NCBI GenBank assembly: GCA_025994075.1
Contig: JAMQGV010000004.1
Coordinates: 1-64,000 of the forward strand
DNA length: 64,000 bases
Direction: 5' to 3'
Source of the DNA: Vicinamibacteria bacterium
Lineage (GTDB): Bacteria; Acidobacteriota; Vicinamibacteria; Fen-336
Below are positions 36,456 through 47,038 of this stretch, piece after piece. A program made the translations under genes and the position numbers. The notes under the pieces are model-generated. The model ran no database searches. It had not been told where the DNA came from and was given only the letters and a program-made list of their open reading frames with translations. Numbering within the stretch: the stretch's first letter is position 1; each line of letters starts with the position of its first letter.

Positions 36456-37829
36456 ATGCGCTTCAAGACGTGGCCGGTTGCAGCGCTGGGGCTGGCCAGC
36501 CTCCTGATCGTGATCGCCGCGTCGCTGTCGGCGGCCTCGCGCAAGGCACAGGAGATCTACATCCAGCTCGACCAGTTGAACACCCGGCACCGGGAGTTCG
36601 AGGCCAAGCTCCGCCGCCTGCGTTCCGACGTCCACTTGTCGGGCATCTTCGTGCGCGACTACCTGCTGGACCAGGAGGGAGAGCGGGCGCCCGGGTACCG
36701 CCAGCGCCTCGCCGAGCTGCGGCACGTCAACCTCTCGGCGGTCGGCGACCTGCGCGTCCTCGCGCTCCATAGCCGGGCTGCGGCGAGCCATCGGATCGAC
36801 GGCCTGGAGACGCGCCTCGAGCAGTACTGGCGCGCGTTCGACCCGCTGTTCGACTGGACACCGGCCGAGAAGCAGACCCGCAGCGCCGGCTTCCTCCGGC
36901 GGGAGGTGGTGCCGCGGCGCGAGGCGGTGCTGGCGATCGCCCAGGAGATCGAGCAGTTGAACAACGCGAACCTCGAGGCGCAGCGGGCGGAAGTCGAGCG
37001 CCGGCACCAGGTGTTCCGCGCCGACCTGTCGCGCCTGCTCTGGCAGAGCGTGCTGCTCGGCAGCGTCGTCGCGGCGGTCGCCGTGGCCAGGCTGCGGACG
37101 CTGGAGCGGCGGTCCGTCGAGCAGCGGGAGATGGCGGAGGAGGCCCGCGAGCAGATGCGCCGGCTGTCGCAGCAGCTCGTCGCGACCCAGGAGGAGGAGC
37201 GCAGGAAGCTCTCGCGCGAACTGCACGACCACGTCGGCCAGGTGCTGACCGCGTTGCGCATGGAGCTGGGACGGATCGAACGGCTGCGCGTCCCGAGCAA
37301 CACCCGTCTCGCGGAGGCGGTGGTCGAGAGCCGGGCCCTGGTCGACGACATGGTGCAGACGGTGCGCGACCTGGCGCTCGGACTTCGCCCCAGCATGCTC
37401 GACGACTGCGGCCTGCAGGCGGCCCTCGAGTGGCACGCCCGGGACTTCGCCCGCCGCTACGCGCTGCCGGTCGAGGTGACGATCGACGGTGATTTCGACC
37501 AGCTCCAGGACCAGCAGCGAACCTGCGTCTACAGGGTCGTCCAGGAAGCGCTGACGAACTGCGCGAAACACTCCGGAGCCTCGCGGGTGGACCTCCGGCT
37601 CCGGTGCCGGGCGAACGTCCTGGAGCTGACCATCGCGGACGACGGCCGGGGGTTCGAGGCCCGGGGCTCGGCCAGCGGCCTCGGCCTGCGCGGCATCGAG
37701 GAACGGGTGCGTGACCTCGGGGGCACCGTCAGGATCTCGGGCGCGGCCGGATCGGGGACGACGCTCGCCGTCCGCCTGCCGGTCGGCGCCGACGCCACGG
37801 AGGCGGACCATGCGCTTGCTTCTGGCTGA
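36456..37829 (+). CDS. NarL-type sensor histidine kinase
   Basis: A 457-residue inner-membrane kinase. A helix at about 9-27, a periplasmic helical sensor region of about 165 residues (a four-helix-bundle look, with FVRDYLLDQEGER), and a second helix at about 197-213 precede a coiled coil. The HisKA_3 phosphoacceptor is His257 in LSRELHDHVGQ. The C-terminal HATPase_c has DDGRGFEARG and GLGLRGIEER. It phosphorylates the regulator encoded next, whose ATG lies 20 bases inside this gene. Confidence 0.93.
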   Translation: MRFKTWPVAALGLASLLIVIAASLSAASRKAQEIYIQLDQLNTRHREFEAKLRRLRSDVHLSGIFVRDYLLDQEGERAPGYRQRLAELRHVNLSAVGDLRVLALHSRAAASHRIDGLETRLEQYWRAFDPLFDWTPAEKQTRSAGFLRREVVPRREAVLAIAQEIEQLNNANLEAQRAEVERRHQVFRADLSRLLWQSVLLGSVVAAVAVARLRTLERRSVEQREMAEEAREQMRRLSQQLVATQEEERRKLSRELHDHVGQVLTALRMELGRIERLRVPSNTRLAEAVVESRALVDDMVQTVRDLALGLRPSMLDDCGLQAALEWHARDFARRYALPVEVTIDGDFDQLQDQQRTCVYRVVQEALTNCAKHSGASRVDLRLRCRANVLELTIADDGRGFEARGSASGLGLRGIEERVRDLGGTVRISGAAGSGTTLAVRLPVGADATEADHALASG

Positions 37830-38451
37830 CGATCACGCGATCGTCCGCCGCGGGCTCAGGAGCCTGCTCGAGACGGAGCCCGGCCTCAGGGTCGTCGCGG
37901 AAGCGGCCGACGGCCTCGAGGCCGAGCGGCTCTGCGGCGAGCACAAGCCCGACGTCGTGATCGTCGACGTCGCCATGCCGCTGATGAACGGCATCGAGTT
38001 CACCGCCCGCGTGCGCAAGCTGAACCCCGCTCCGCAGGTGATCGTGCTCAGCATGCACGCCGACGAGTCGTACATCCTGCGGGCGCTCGCCGCCGGCGCC
38101 CGGGCGTACCTGCTGAAGGACGCGACGGACGAAGACCTGCTGCCTGCCGTGCGCGCTGTGGGGGCAGGCAAGCCCTTCCTCAGCCCGGTGGTGGCGACGG
38201 CGCTGTACGACGGCCACCTCGGACAGTTGCGCGCTCGCGGGCTGACGGACTCCTACCACCTGCTCACGGACCGCGAACGCGAGGTGATCCAGCTCCTCGC
38301 CGAGGGACGATCGAACAAGGAGGTCGCCTCGCTGCTGGGGATCGGCTTGTCTACCGTGGAGACGCATCGCGCCAACCTGATGCAGAAGCTCGACCTCCAC
38401 AACACCGCGGAGATCGTGCTCTACGCCGTGCGCAAGCGACTGATCACCTAG
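37810..38451 (+). CDS. NarL/FixJ-family response regulator
   Basis: A 213-residue regulator. The receiver has the acidic pair ADDH (6-9), phosphoacceptor Asp53 in IVDVAMP, and Lys103 in LLKDAT. A LuxR-type helix-turn-helix covers about 150-210 (TDREREVIQLLAEGRSNKEVA...STVETHRANLMQKL). It overlaps the kinase gene by 20 bases, so the pair is co-translated. Divergent antiporter and membrane-protein genes are plausible targets. Confidence 0.94.
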   Translation: MRLLLADDHAIVRRGLRSLLETEPGLRVVAEAADGLEAERLCGEHKPDVVIVDVAMPLMNGIEFTARVRKLNPAPQVIVLSMHADESYILRALAAGARAYLLKDATDEDLLPAVRAVGAGKPFLSPVVATALYDGHLGQLRARGLTDSYHLLTDREREVIQLLAEGRSNKEVASLLGIGLSTVETHRANLMQKLDLHNTAEIVLYAVRKRLIT

Positions 38452-38538
38452 CCGCGCGCGAAGCCCTGAGACGCGGCGACGAGAGCCGCTGCTGGCCATC
38501 GGGGATCAGCGATTCCAGCGCGATCCGATCCAGGCCGG

Positions 38539-39479
38539 TCATCGCTCGGTCTCCACGAAAGGGGGTGTCCAGGGACCCTCCGGGGGCCACCGGTCGGAAA
38601 ACGGCTCCTGGGCTGCAAGCGCGGTCCAGGGGGCAAGGAGGAAGCGGACCAACAGGTCTCCAACGACGTTGAGGTCCGTCGGCGCTCCGGGCAGAGCGTT
38701 GCGCCGCAAGTACGCCTGCCACTGCCGGGCGCGATCGGCGGACGCGTAGAAGGTCGCCTGCAAAGCGACGGGCGGGTCGCCGCCGATCTCCGTGTCGCGG
38801 CGCCGGAACGTGGCCGCGATCGCCGGGCGAGGCGCTCGCCATCGAACGCGAAGCGCGTAGCCAGCACGTAGACGTCGTAGAAATCCTTCATCCGGCTGTT
38901 GCGCTCGGCGAGGAGGACCATGGCGTGGAGCTTCTCGGCGACGACTGCTTCTGGGGGATACGCGCGGATGCGGGGAGCGGGCGCGTCGAGAAGCACGGGA
39001 TAGTCGGCTTCGACGGCGCCCGGCTCGATCGCGTTGCCGAAGCCGACGTCGAGCTGCATGCGGACGCGCACCTCACCCAGCCAAGCCTCGAAAGCGATGC
39101 GCAGGCCGCCGTACTCCGTTGCGTCGCGGATCGGTTCGGAGCGGAGGGTCTCCACGGCGAAGGTCATGCCGTCGTCGGGAACCTCGACCTGACAGACGTC
39201 GCGGATGCGGTGCCGGACCGCTGCATCGTCCGGGTCTCCGTAACCCGTGAAGTCGAGGTCGCGCGTGGGCCGGTATGCGGAACCGCCCCAGATCGCGAAG
39301 AGCATCGCCCCCTTGAGGACGAACGCGTCGCGATGGGAAGAGACGCCGAGCCGGTACAGGAAGCGCTCCGCCGCGTAGCGTTGAACGGCGAACTGCGGAT
39401 CTTCTCCGCGCTCCCGGGCTCCGTTCAGCAGGCGCCGGTGAATGGAGGCGGGCCGGTGGCGGGGAGCGTCGGGCCTCAC
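38539..39479 (-). pseudogene. abiEii: AbiEii-family nucleotidyltransferase toxin, frameshifted
   Basis: From GTG 39479 the frame encodes the AbiEii hallmarks: LKGAMLF...RPTRDLDF (nucleotidyltransferase motif with paired Asp), VVAEKLHAM and SRMKDFYDVY. At about 38835, after FDGERLAR, a single missing base throws the frame off. Adding one base restores a conserved-looking continuation (AIAATFRRRDTEIG...PPVALQATFY) ending at TGA 38539, for about 313 residues. The context is not a homopolymer run. It may be an inactivated toxin or a sequencing error. GTG 39479 overlaps the antitoxin stop. Confidence 0.8.
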
Positions 39480-40081
39480 GGGAGCGCGTCCAAGTAGCTC
39501 CGCAGCACCGTGCGGGCTCGACAGGCTTCGGCCGCGCGGACGATCTCGGTGACGGTGGTGACCCTCGAGCGCAGGGCGTCGTGCAGGGCCTCCTTCGCGA
39601 CATCCACGCCAATCTTGTTGCGGTAGCGGAAGCAGTCGACGACCGTGCGCGCGGGTGACGTAATCGCCACGGGGACGCCGAGCATGCGTTGCGTGACGAC
39701 GCCGTAACGGAGCATGGCGCCGGAGAAGCGGACGATGCGGAGCGGGGCGGGGATGCGCTGCGGCTTGCGCGCCTTGCGGTCGAGAGCGATCCAGACCTCG
39801 TGCGGGGACTGGGTCCCGATGCCGTGGACGCGGAGCGCGGAGAGCAGGCAGACGATGGAGTTCGGCACCGCCGAGGCCACCATCGCCAGCGTCTCGAACT
39901 CGTTCGGCTCGACGGCGGCGAGACGGTAGAGGCCGGGCCCGAGTTTTTCGACCGTGCCGTCCGAGACGAGGCACTGGAGGTCTCGGAGAGTGAGGCCGAG
40001 CGCGGGGAGGTCGCGAGATCGGAAGAAGACTCCCAGGTTGGCGGCTTGGAGGTGGCCCGACGTCAGGTGCTTGCGTCCCAT
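39476..40081 (-). CDS. abiEi: AbiEi-family antitoxin/transcriptional repressor
   Basis: A 201-residue protein. The N-terminal winged helix (about 10-60, LPALGLTLRDLQCLVSDGTVEKL) binds DNA. The C-terminal domain with SALRVHGIGTQ and SPARTVVDCFRYRNKIG is the AbiEi antitoxin core. In characterised AbiE type IV systems this protein represses its own promoter and neutralises the nucleotidyltransferase. It is intact although the toxin frame is broken. Confidence 0.92.
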   Translation of the reverse strand: MGRKHLTSGHLQAANLGVFFRSRDLPALGLTLRDLQCLVSDGTVEKLGPGLYRLAAVEPNEFETLAMVASAVPNSIVCLLSALRVHGIGTQSPHEVWIALDRKARKPQRIPAPLRIVRFSGAMLRYGVVTQRMLGVPVAITSPARTVVDCFRYRNKIGVDVAKEALHDALRSRVTTVTEIVRAAEACRARTVLRSYLDALP

Positions 40082-40096
40082 TGCCCGGAGGGTAGT

Positions 40097-40130
40097 AAAT
40101 GTCGGCAGATAGATGCAAGTGCCGACGTTT
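40097..40130. promoter_or_regulatory. Inverted repeat upstream of abiEi, candidate AbiEi operator
   Basis: AAATGTCGGCA (40097-40107) and TGCCGACGTTT (40120-40130) are inverted 11-base arms with one mismatch and a 12-base spacer, 16-49 bases upstream of abiEi. AbiEi proteins are known to bind inverted repeats at this place. Confidence 0.65.
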
Positions 40131-40199
40131 GGTCCGCGTTCTGCTCATGGCCGCGCGGCCTTCCGCATGACGTGCCCGAGCAGCACCCGAAGAAACGAC

Positions 40200-40230
40200 G
40201 GGCCGGGCGCTCCTGCGAGCGGCCCGGCCC
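40200..40230 (-). terminator. Strong hairpin terminator after ahcY
   Basis: GGGCCGGGCGCTC (from 40200) pairs with GAGCGGCCCGGCCC (to 40230), a 13-base stem with one bulge and a short loop. On the minus strand it is followed by GTCGTTTCTTC, a modest U-rich tract. A smaller hairpin (GGTCC-TCGT-GGACC, 40235-40248) sits between it and the ahcY stop. Confidence 0.7.
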
Positions 40231-40255
40231 TCGTGGTCCTCGTGGACCGTGCGGA

Positions 40256-41734
<1,479 letters not shown>

Positions 41735-41753
41735 GTTCGTCTCTGTCTCCTTC

Positions 41754-42710
41754 TTATGAACGGGAACGGGCCAGCGGGCGCGTGCCCGTGGCCAGCAGCA
41801 GGGCGGGGCCCTTGACCCCCGCCTCCGGGGGCAGCGGGCGCACCGCGATCTCTTCGAAGCCGGCGCTCGTCAGCAGGCCGGCCAGCGCCTCGGGCTCGAA
41901 GCCCAGGTTGGCGTGGCCCATCTGGCGGGCGAACTCCTCGCGGTCGTGGCGCATCACGTCGATCGCCACCAGGCGGCCGCCCGGCGCGAGCACCCGGAAC
42001 GACTCGGCCAGCGCCGGCGCCGGGTCGGGCAGGTAGCCGAGCACCAGCGTCATCAGCGCGCCGTCGCAGGCGCCGTCCTCGATCGGCAGCGCCCGCAGCT
42101 CGCCCTGGCGCAGCTCGACGTTGGCGAGGCCGGCGACCCGCTTGCGGGCCGCCTTCAGCATCGCGGCCGACTGGTCGACGCCGATCACGCGCTTCACGTG
42201 GGGCGCGAGGGTCGCCGCCATCTGCGCGGTGCCGCAGCCGAGGTCGGCGACGGTCCAGCCCGCGGGCAGCAGCGCCGCCATCGCGGCGGCCGGGAAGGCG
42301 CGGCCGTAGAGCTCGTCGCGCAGCTTGTCCCAGCGCGTCGCCGCGCTGGCGAAGAAGGCCTGGGCGTCGGCGCCGCGCTCCTTGAGCCGGCGCTCGAGGC
42401 GGAGCTGGTCCTGGGCCAGGGCCGCCCAGCCCTCGGTCTCGGAGCGCGTCACCTGCCACAGCCGGCGCGCGCCCGAGGGCAGCTCGTCGGCGGCGAGGCG
42501 GTAGAGGTTGGCGGTGCGCTGCGCGCGGTGGCGGACCCAGCCGCGGTCGGCGAGGTGCTTCAGGTGGCGGCTGACGGTCGACTGCGGGAGCTGCATCACG
42601 TCCGACAGCTCCAGCACGCCCAGCTCGTGGCGCTCGAGCAGCCGCAGCAGGCGCACCCGGGTCGGGTCCGCCAGGCTCTCGATCCGCGTCAGCAGCGCTT
42701 CCTGATTCAT
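41754..42710 (-). CDS. ArsR-family regulator fused to a SAM-dependent methyltransferase domain
   Basis: A 318-residue fusion. Residues 1-90 are an ArsR winged helix ([34 protein letters not shown]). Residues about 140-310 are a class I methyltransferase with motif [13 protein letters not shown] and the acidic strand end VIGVDQS. Placed just before ahcY, it may sense SAM or SAH and control the cycle, as SahR-type ArsR regulators do in proteobacteria. No Shine-Dalgarno is visible; a palindrome overlaps the ATG, so the mRNA may be leaderless. Confidence 0.92.
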   Translation of the reverse strand: MNQEALLTRIESLADPTRVRLLRLLERHELGVLELSDVMQLPQSTVSRHLKHLADRGWVRHRAQRTANLYRLAADELPSGARRLWQVTRSETEGWAALAQDQLRLERRLKERGADAQAFFASAATRWDKLRDELYGRAFPAAAMAALLPAGWTVADLGCGTAQMAATLAPHVKRVIGVDQSAAMLKAARKRVAGLANVELRQGELRALPIEDGACDGALMTLVLGYLPDPAPALAESFRVLAPGGRLVAIDVMRHDREEFARQMGHANLGFEPEALAGLLTSAGFEEIAVRPLPPEAGVKGPALLLATGTRPLARSRS

Positions 42711-42727
42711 CCGTATATCCGGATGAA
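42706..42727. promoter_or_regulatory. Palindromic operator over the ArsR-methyltransferase start codon
   Basis: TTCATCCG (42706-42713), TATATC, CGGATGAA (42720-42727): a perfect 8-base inverted repeat whose left arm contains the start codon (CAT at 42708-42710). Autoregulation by the adjacent ArsR protein is the likely use. Confidence 0.65.
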
Positions 42728-42886
42728 AGAGTAAAGCCGGGGCGGGCCCGTGTCAAGCCCGTCGGGGGTTTGGGGGCGGAGGAGGCCGGAGTCGTCCGAC
42801 GGAGCCCCCATGGGACCGGCGCCGGGTTCATCCCGGCGTCGGAACCCGACTAGCGTAGGATCACCACGGGGGGCCGGGAGGCGGCC

Positions 42887-44332
42887 ATGGGCGGAGCGCG
42901 GCGGTTCGCGCCGGGGCTGGCGGCGGTCGTGGCGGGGAGCCTGGCCTGCGGCGGCGGCGGAGCAGGCGCGCCGGCCCCGGGCGCGGCCGCAGCGGCGGCG
43001 ATCCCGGTGGTGGCCGCGGTGCCGCTGCCCGCGGCGGCCAGCGAGAGCGACCTGCTCGACTCGGTGTTCCGCGTCGACGTCGAGCGCGCCGAGGTGATCT
43101 TCGACATCTTCCCGTCCGAGCGCCGAGTCCAGGCCCAGGCGGCGATCACGTTCCGGATGCGGCCCGGCCAGACGCGGCCGATCCTGCACCTCGAGGCCGC
43201 GCAGGCGCCGCGGCTCGGCCTGCGGCTGAACGGCGAGGAACTCGATCCCGCGCGCGCCGCCGACGTGCGCCTGCTCGCCTTCGCGGGCTCCGGCGAGGTG
43301 TCGGTCGAGCTCGAGCGCGACCTCGCCGGCGGAGTGTCGCACCGCCTGGAGGCGAGCTATCCGCTGACGATGGCCGACGCGGACGGGCGCTTCTACGCGG
43401 ACGTCAACGACATCGAAGGCCGCGGCAACGAGACGCTGTTTCCTGCACTCAACACCCCGCACGAGCTGGCCCACCACGTGCTGACCTTCCGCGTGCACGC
43501 GGCGGAGCCCTACGTGGCCGTCGGCAGCGGCGGCCTCGCGTCGCGCGCCGCGGGCGACGTGCAGGAGTGGGTGCTCGACACGGGGCGGCCGGTCGCGGCG
43601 TACACGGTGATGTTCCACCTCGCCCCGGCGCGCACCCACGCCCTCGTGGCGCGCAGGATCGGCAGCGTCGACGTGCGGGTGCTGGCGCCGACCGGCGGCG
43701 TCACGGCGGACGAGGCCTTCGTGATCCTCGAGCCGTGGCTCGCGGAGCTCGACCGGGAGCTGGGGCCGTTCCCGATGCCGCGCGGCCTCGACGTCGTGCT
43801 CACCCAGGGCGGCGGCGGCATGGAGTACTACGGCGCGACGACCACCTCGCTGCGCGCGCTGCGCCACGAGGTGTTCCACATGTACTTCGCGTGCAGCACG
43901 ATCGCCCGCACCTACCGGGACTCCTGGTGGGACGAGGCGATCACGATGTGGTACGAGCTCTCGGTCGACCCGGCGTGGGCGCCGATCGCCGAGGACTATC
44001 GCTCCGACATCGTCGCCGGCCGCTCCGCGGTGGCCGTCGGCTTCGACCGCCGCGCGTACGACCAGGGCGCGCGGATCATCCACGCCCTCGCGCAGGAGGC
44101 CGGCGGCCGCGCGCGCATGGTGGCGTTCCTGCGCGACCTCCACGCGCGGCGGCAGTTCGACCCGATGACGACGTGGGATCTGGCCGATGAGTTCGAGGCC
44201 TGGAGTGGAGCCGACGTGCGCGCTCGCCTCGAGCGCTGGCTGTACCAGCCGGCGCCCGCGGGTGCCTCCGCTTCCGAGCCTTCGCCTGCCGCCTGGCTCC
44301 ACCACGTCGACCTGCGGCTGCCGCGGCCGTGA
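42887..44332 (+). CDS. M1-like gluzincin metallopeptidase lipoprotein
   Basis: A 481-residue protein. The N-terminus has a lipobox (GSLAC) followed by a Gly/Ala-rich spacer. An N-terminal beta-sandwich leads to GGGMEYYGAT, in the place of the M1 substrate motif GAMEN, then H327EVFH331 and Glu350 (HExxH-x18-E), the exact zinc-site spacing of M1 aminopeptidases. The C-terminal M1 domain is short. Likely a cell-surface aminopeptidase. Confidence 0.85.
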   Translation: MGGARRFAPGLAAVVAGSLACGGGGAGAPAPGAAAAAAIPVVAAVPLPAAASESDLLDSVFRVDVERAEVIFDIFPSERRVQAQAAITFRMRPGQTRPILHLEAAQAPRLGLRLNGEELDPARAADVRLLAFAGSGEVSVELERDLAGGVSHRLEASYPLTMADADGRFYADVNDIEGRGNETLFPALNTPHELAHHVLTFRVHAAEPYVAVGSGGLASRAAGDVQEWVLDTGRPVAAYTVMFHLAPARTHALVARRIGSVDVRVLAPTGGVTADEAFVILEPWLAELDRELGPFPMPRGLDVVLTQGGGGMEYYGATTTSLRALRHEVFHMYFACSTIARTYRDSWWDEAITMWYELSVDPAWAPIAEDYRSDIVAGRSAVAVGFDRRAYDQGARIIHALAQEAGGRARMVAFLRDLHARRQFDPMTTWDLADEFEAWSGADVRARLERWLYQPAPAGASASEPSPAAWLHHVDLRLPRP

Positions 44333-44348
44333 GGCCGGCGGGGCGCGG

Positions 44349-44786
44349 CTACTTCTTCGCCTTGACCTCGAGCTTGCGGGCCAGCACGTTGTTGTCGCGG
44401 TAGCGCTCGGTCACGTCGGAGTTGGCGTTCGCGGTGACGATCAGGAAGTAGGTTCCGGGCTCGACCGACGCCGGCAGCTCCAGCCGCGACTCGCCCTGGT
44501 GGGTCTGGCCCGACTCCAGGCTCGGCACCCGCCGCGCGGCGAACTTCAGCCCGTCCGGCCCGCAGGTCTCCGTCTTCGACAGGCAGAAGCCCGTGATGGT
44601 CGGCGTCGCGGCCGCCTCGCCGACGTTCTCGACGACGTCGATCACGAAGAAGCGCTTGCCGACCTCGACCTTGGAGGGCACCGTGAGCTGGGCCTGCACC
44701 AGGTCCACGGGGCTGCTCCGGTCCTGGCCGGCGGCGACGGACGGCAGCAGCGTGACGAGAGCGGCGGCGAGCACGGCGCGGCGCAT
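44349..44786 (-). CDS. Small exported CARDB-domain protein
   Basis: A 145-residue protein with a signal peptide (cleavage near AAG-Q, residue 20) and one CARDB-type immunoglobulin-like domain: VDLVQAQLTVPSKVEVGKRF, then VVENVGEAAA and a C-terminal RYRDNNVLARKLEV. CARDB domains mediate adhesion or binding outside the cell. AAAAGGAGG precedes ATG 44786. It is divergent from the PQQ-like propeller gene. Confidence 0.82.
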   Translation of the reverse strand: MRRAVLAAALVTLLPSVAAGQDRSSPVDLVQAQLTVPSKVEVGKRFFVIDVVENVGEAAATPTITGFCLSKTETCGPDGLKFAARRVPSLESGQTHQGESRLELPASVEPGTYFLIVTANANSDVTERYRDNNVLARKLEVKAKK

Positions 44787-44829
44787 GAGGCCTCCTTTTC
44801 GTGGACGCCTGGAGCATAAGGCAAGTGTT

Positions 44830-44868
44830 TGAACACGGCGGGCCCGTTGTCCGTATCGCTGAACACGG
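44830..44868. promoter_or_regulatory. Direct repeats TGAACACGG in divergent promoter region
   Basis: TGAACACGG at 44830-44838 and again at 44860-44868, a 30-base period, in the 99-base gap between divergent genes. The first copy is part of GTGTT-TG-AACAC (44826-44837). A shared operator is possible; no regulator is adjacent. Confidence 0.35.
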
Positions 44869-44885
44869 GCCAGATCGGAGGATCG

Positions 44886-46730
44886 ATGAGCGACGCCGCG
44901 AGGACGCCGGAGCTTCGCCTGTGGCCAGGGGTCGCGCTGGTCGCGCTGCAGTGGTTCGGGTGGGTCGTCGTCCCGCGGTTCGCCCCCGACTTCGCGCAGC
45001 ACGGCATCCTGGGCGCCCTGGCCTGCGGGCCGCTGGTCCTGTTCTGGTGGCTGCTCTTCAGTCGAGCGCCGTGGGTCGATCGGCTCGGCGGCCTCGCGCT
45101 CGCGATCGGCGCGATGGCGCTGACGCCGCGGTTGCTCCACGAGTCGGTCGCCCGCGGCAACATGGGCTTCCAGTTCGTGCTGTGGGGCATCCCAGCGGTC
45201 AGCCTCGCTTTCGTCGGCGCGACCGTGGCCGGGCGCCGGCTCGGCGCCGGGGCCCGGCGCGCCCTGACGGCGGCGGCGATCCTGCTCGCCTGCGGCGCCT
45301 TCACGCTCGTGCGGAGCGAAGGCGTCACCGGCAACGGCATGCCGGAGTTCGTCTGGCGCTGGACGCCGACGGCCGAGGAGCGGCTGCTGGCGCAGGCCGC
45401 GCCGCTGCCGCCGCCCGCTCCGCCGGCCGCCCCCGCGGCGACCCCGGCAAGCGCGACTCCGACGCCCGTGCCCGCAGCGGTCGCGGCACCCGCGCCCGAG
45501 GGGCCTGCTGTTGCCGGGGTGGGCCCCGTGGCCGTCGCGGCGGCGCCCGAAGAGGCGGCAGAGTGGCCCGGCTTCCGCGGCCCGCGCCGCGACGGCGTGG
45601 TGCCCGGGGTGCGCATCGGCAGCGACTGGAACGCGTCGCCGCCCGCCTCGCTGTGGCGGCGCCCGATCGGCCCCGGCGTGTCCTCGTTCGCCGTGCGCGG
45701 CGACCGGCTCTTCACCCACGAGCAGCGCGGCGAGGAGGAGATCGTCGCGGCCTACGACCTGCGCAGCGGCGAGCCGGTGTGGACGCATCGCGACGCCGCG
45801 CGCTTCTGGGATGCCCACGTCGGCGCCGGCCCGCGCGCCACGCCGGCGCTCGAGGGCGGGCGGCTCTTCACGCTGGGCGGTACCGGCATCCTGAACGCGC
45901 TCGATCCCGACGACGGCGCGCGGCTGTGGTCGCGCGACCTCGCCGCGGACGCGGGGGGCAAGCGCCCGCTGTGGGGCTTCGTGACGTCGCCGCTCGTGGT
46001 CGACGGCCTCGTCGTCGTCCACGCCGGCGGGCTCGCCGCGTACGACGTCGCCACCGGCGAGCCGCGCTGGCGCGATGCGGACCGCGCCGGCAGCTACAGC
46101 TCCCCGCACCTGCTGACGCTCGACGGCGTGTCGCAGATCGTGCTGGTCACCCACACCGGCGCGGTGGGCTTCGCGCCCGCCGACGGCCGCCGCTTGTGGA
46201 CCCACGCGTGGGCCGGCCCGGACTGGAGCGGCATCGGCGTGATGCAGCCGGTGCCGACCGCCGACGGCGACGTGCTGATCAGCATGGTCGACGGCGGCGC
46301 CTCCCCGATCGGCACCCGCCGCCTGAAGGTCGCGCGCCAGGGCGACGCCTGGTCCGTGACCGAGCGCTGGACGTCGAACGCGCTGAAGCCGGCCTTCAAC
46401 CAGGTCGTCGTGCACGAGGGACACGCCTACGGCTTCGACAACCGCATCCTGGCGTGCATCGACCTGGCGACGGGCGAGCGGCGGTGGAAGGGCGGGCGCT
46501 ACGGCAGCGGCCAGCTCCTGCTGCTGCCCGAGCAGGACCTGCTGCTGGTGGTGACCGAGGACGGCGGGCTCGCGCTCGTCAAGGCGAGCGCCGACGGATT
46601 TGCGGAACTCGCCCGCGCGGAGGCGATCGGGGGGCGTACCTGGAACCAGCCGGCGCTGGTCGGCGACGTGCTGCTGGTCCGCAACGGCGAGGAGATGGCG
46701 GCGCTCCGCCTGCCTGCAGCGCGCGACTGA
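44886..46730 (+). CDS. Membrane-anchored PQQ-like beta-propeller protein
   Basis: A 614-residue protein. The first 150 residues hold about four membrane helices. An Ala/Pro-rich linker (about 170-210) leads to a PQQ-like seven- or eight-bladed propeller with blades such as DLRSGEPVWTH, DPDDGARLWSR, DVATGEPRWRD, PADGRRLWTH and DLATGERRWKG. It lacks the residues expected for PQQ catalysis as far as can be seen, so a scaffold or binding role like BamB is more likely. CGGAGG precedes ATG 44886. Confidence 0.85.
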   Translation: MSDAARTPELRLWPGVALVALQWFGWVVVPRFAPDFAQHGILGALACGPLVLFWWLLFSRAPWVDRLGGLALAIGAMALTPRLLHESVARGNMGFQFVLWGIPAVSLAFVGATVAGRRLGAGARRALTAAAILLACGAFTLVRSEGVTGNGMPEFVWRWTPTAEERLLAQAAPLPPPAPPAAPAATPASATPTPVPAAVAAPAPEGPAVAGVGPVAVAAAPEEAAEWPGFRGPRRDGVVPGVRIGSDWNASPPASLWRRPIGPGVSSFAVRGDRLFTHEQRGEEEIVAAYDLRSGEPVWTHRDAARFWDAHVGAGPRATPALEGGRLFTLGGTGILNALDPDDGARLWSRDLAADAGGKRPLWGFVTSPLVVDGLVVVHAGGLAAYDVATGEPRWRDADRAGSYSSPHLLTLDGVSQIVLVTHTGAVGFAPADGRRLWTHAWAGPDWSGIGVMQPVPTADGDVLISMVDGGASPIGTRRLKVARQGDAWSVTERWTSNALKPAFNQVVVHEGHAYGFDNRILACIDLATGERRWKGGRYGSGQLLLLPEQDLLLVVTEDGGLALVKASADGFAELARAEAIGGRTWNQPALVGDVLLVRNGEEMAALRLPAARD

Positions 46731-46773
46731 CCGAAGCTCGACCCGCGTGTGCGCCGGCACTGGTCGAGTATGA

Positions 46774-46787
46774 TCCTCATATGAGGA
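46774..46787. promoter_or_regulatory. Perfect palindrome over the vapB start codon
   Basis: TCCTCATATGAGGA is a 14-base perfect palindrome containing the vapB ATG (46781-46783). VapB proteins repress their own operon by binding palindromes at this place. Confidence 0.6.
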
Positions 46788-47038
46788 CGACGATCTCGAT
46801 CGACGACCGCCTCGGGCGCCGCGTCCGGCAGCGGGCCGCCCAGCTCGGGCTCTCGGTCAGCGCCTTCATCGCCCGCACCCTGGACGACGCCCTCAAGCGC
46901 AGCCCGGCGGCCCCCGAGCGGCCGTTCCGGCTGGTCACGGTGAAAGGCGATGGCGTCTCACCCGGCGTCGACCTCGACCGCCACGGGGCCCTGCTGGCCG
47001 CGGAGGACGAGGCCCTTTACGGGCGCGACGGCCGCTGA
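46781..47038 (+). CDS. vapB: Ribbon-helix-helix antitoxin of the second VapBC pair
   Basis: An 85-residue protein. The N-terminal MRTTISIDDRLGRRVRQRAAQLGLSVSAFIARTL is a typical ribbon-helix-helix, and the C-terminal FRLVTVKGDGVSPGVDLD tail is the expected toxin-binding part. No clear Shine-Dalgarno; a palindrome covers the start. The TGA overlaps the toxin ATG (TGATG). It is unrelated in sequence to the VapB at 6803. Confidence 0.87.
   Translation: MRTTISIDDRLGRRVRQRAAQLGLSVSAFIARTLDDALKRSPAAPERPFRLVTVKGDGVSPGVDLDRHGALLAAEDEALYGRDGR

Noticed and set aside
38444..38842. 132-residue minus-strand frame at the end of abiEii
   Set aside because: It is the third, non-coding frame of the same region; neither its start nor its composition fits AbiEii.
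45511..45894. Possible extra small gene inside the PQQ-like propeller gene
   Set aside because: Arg/Pro/Ala-rich shadow frame fully inside a well-supported gene.
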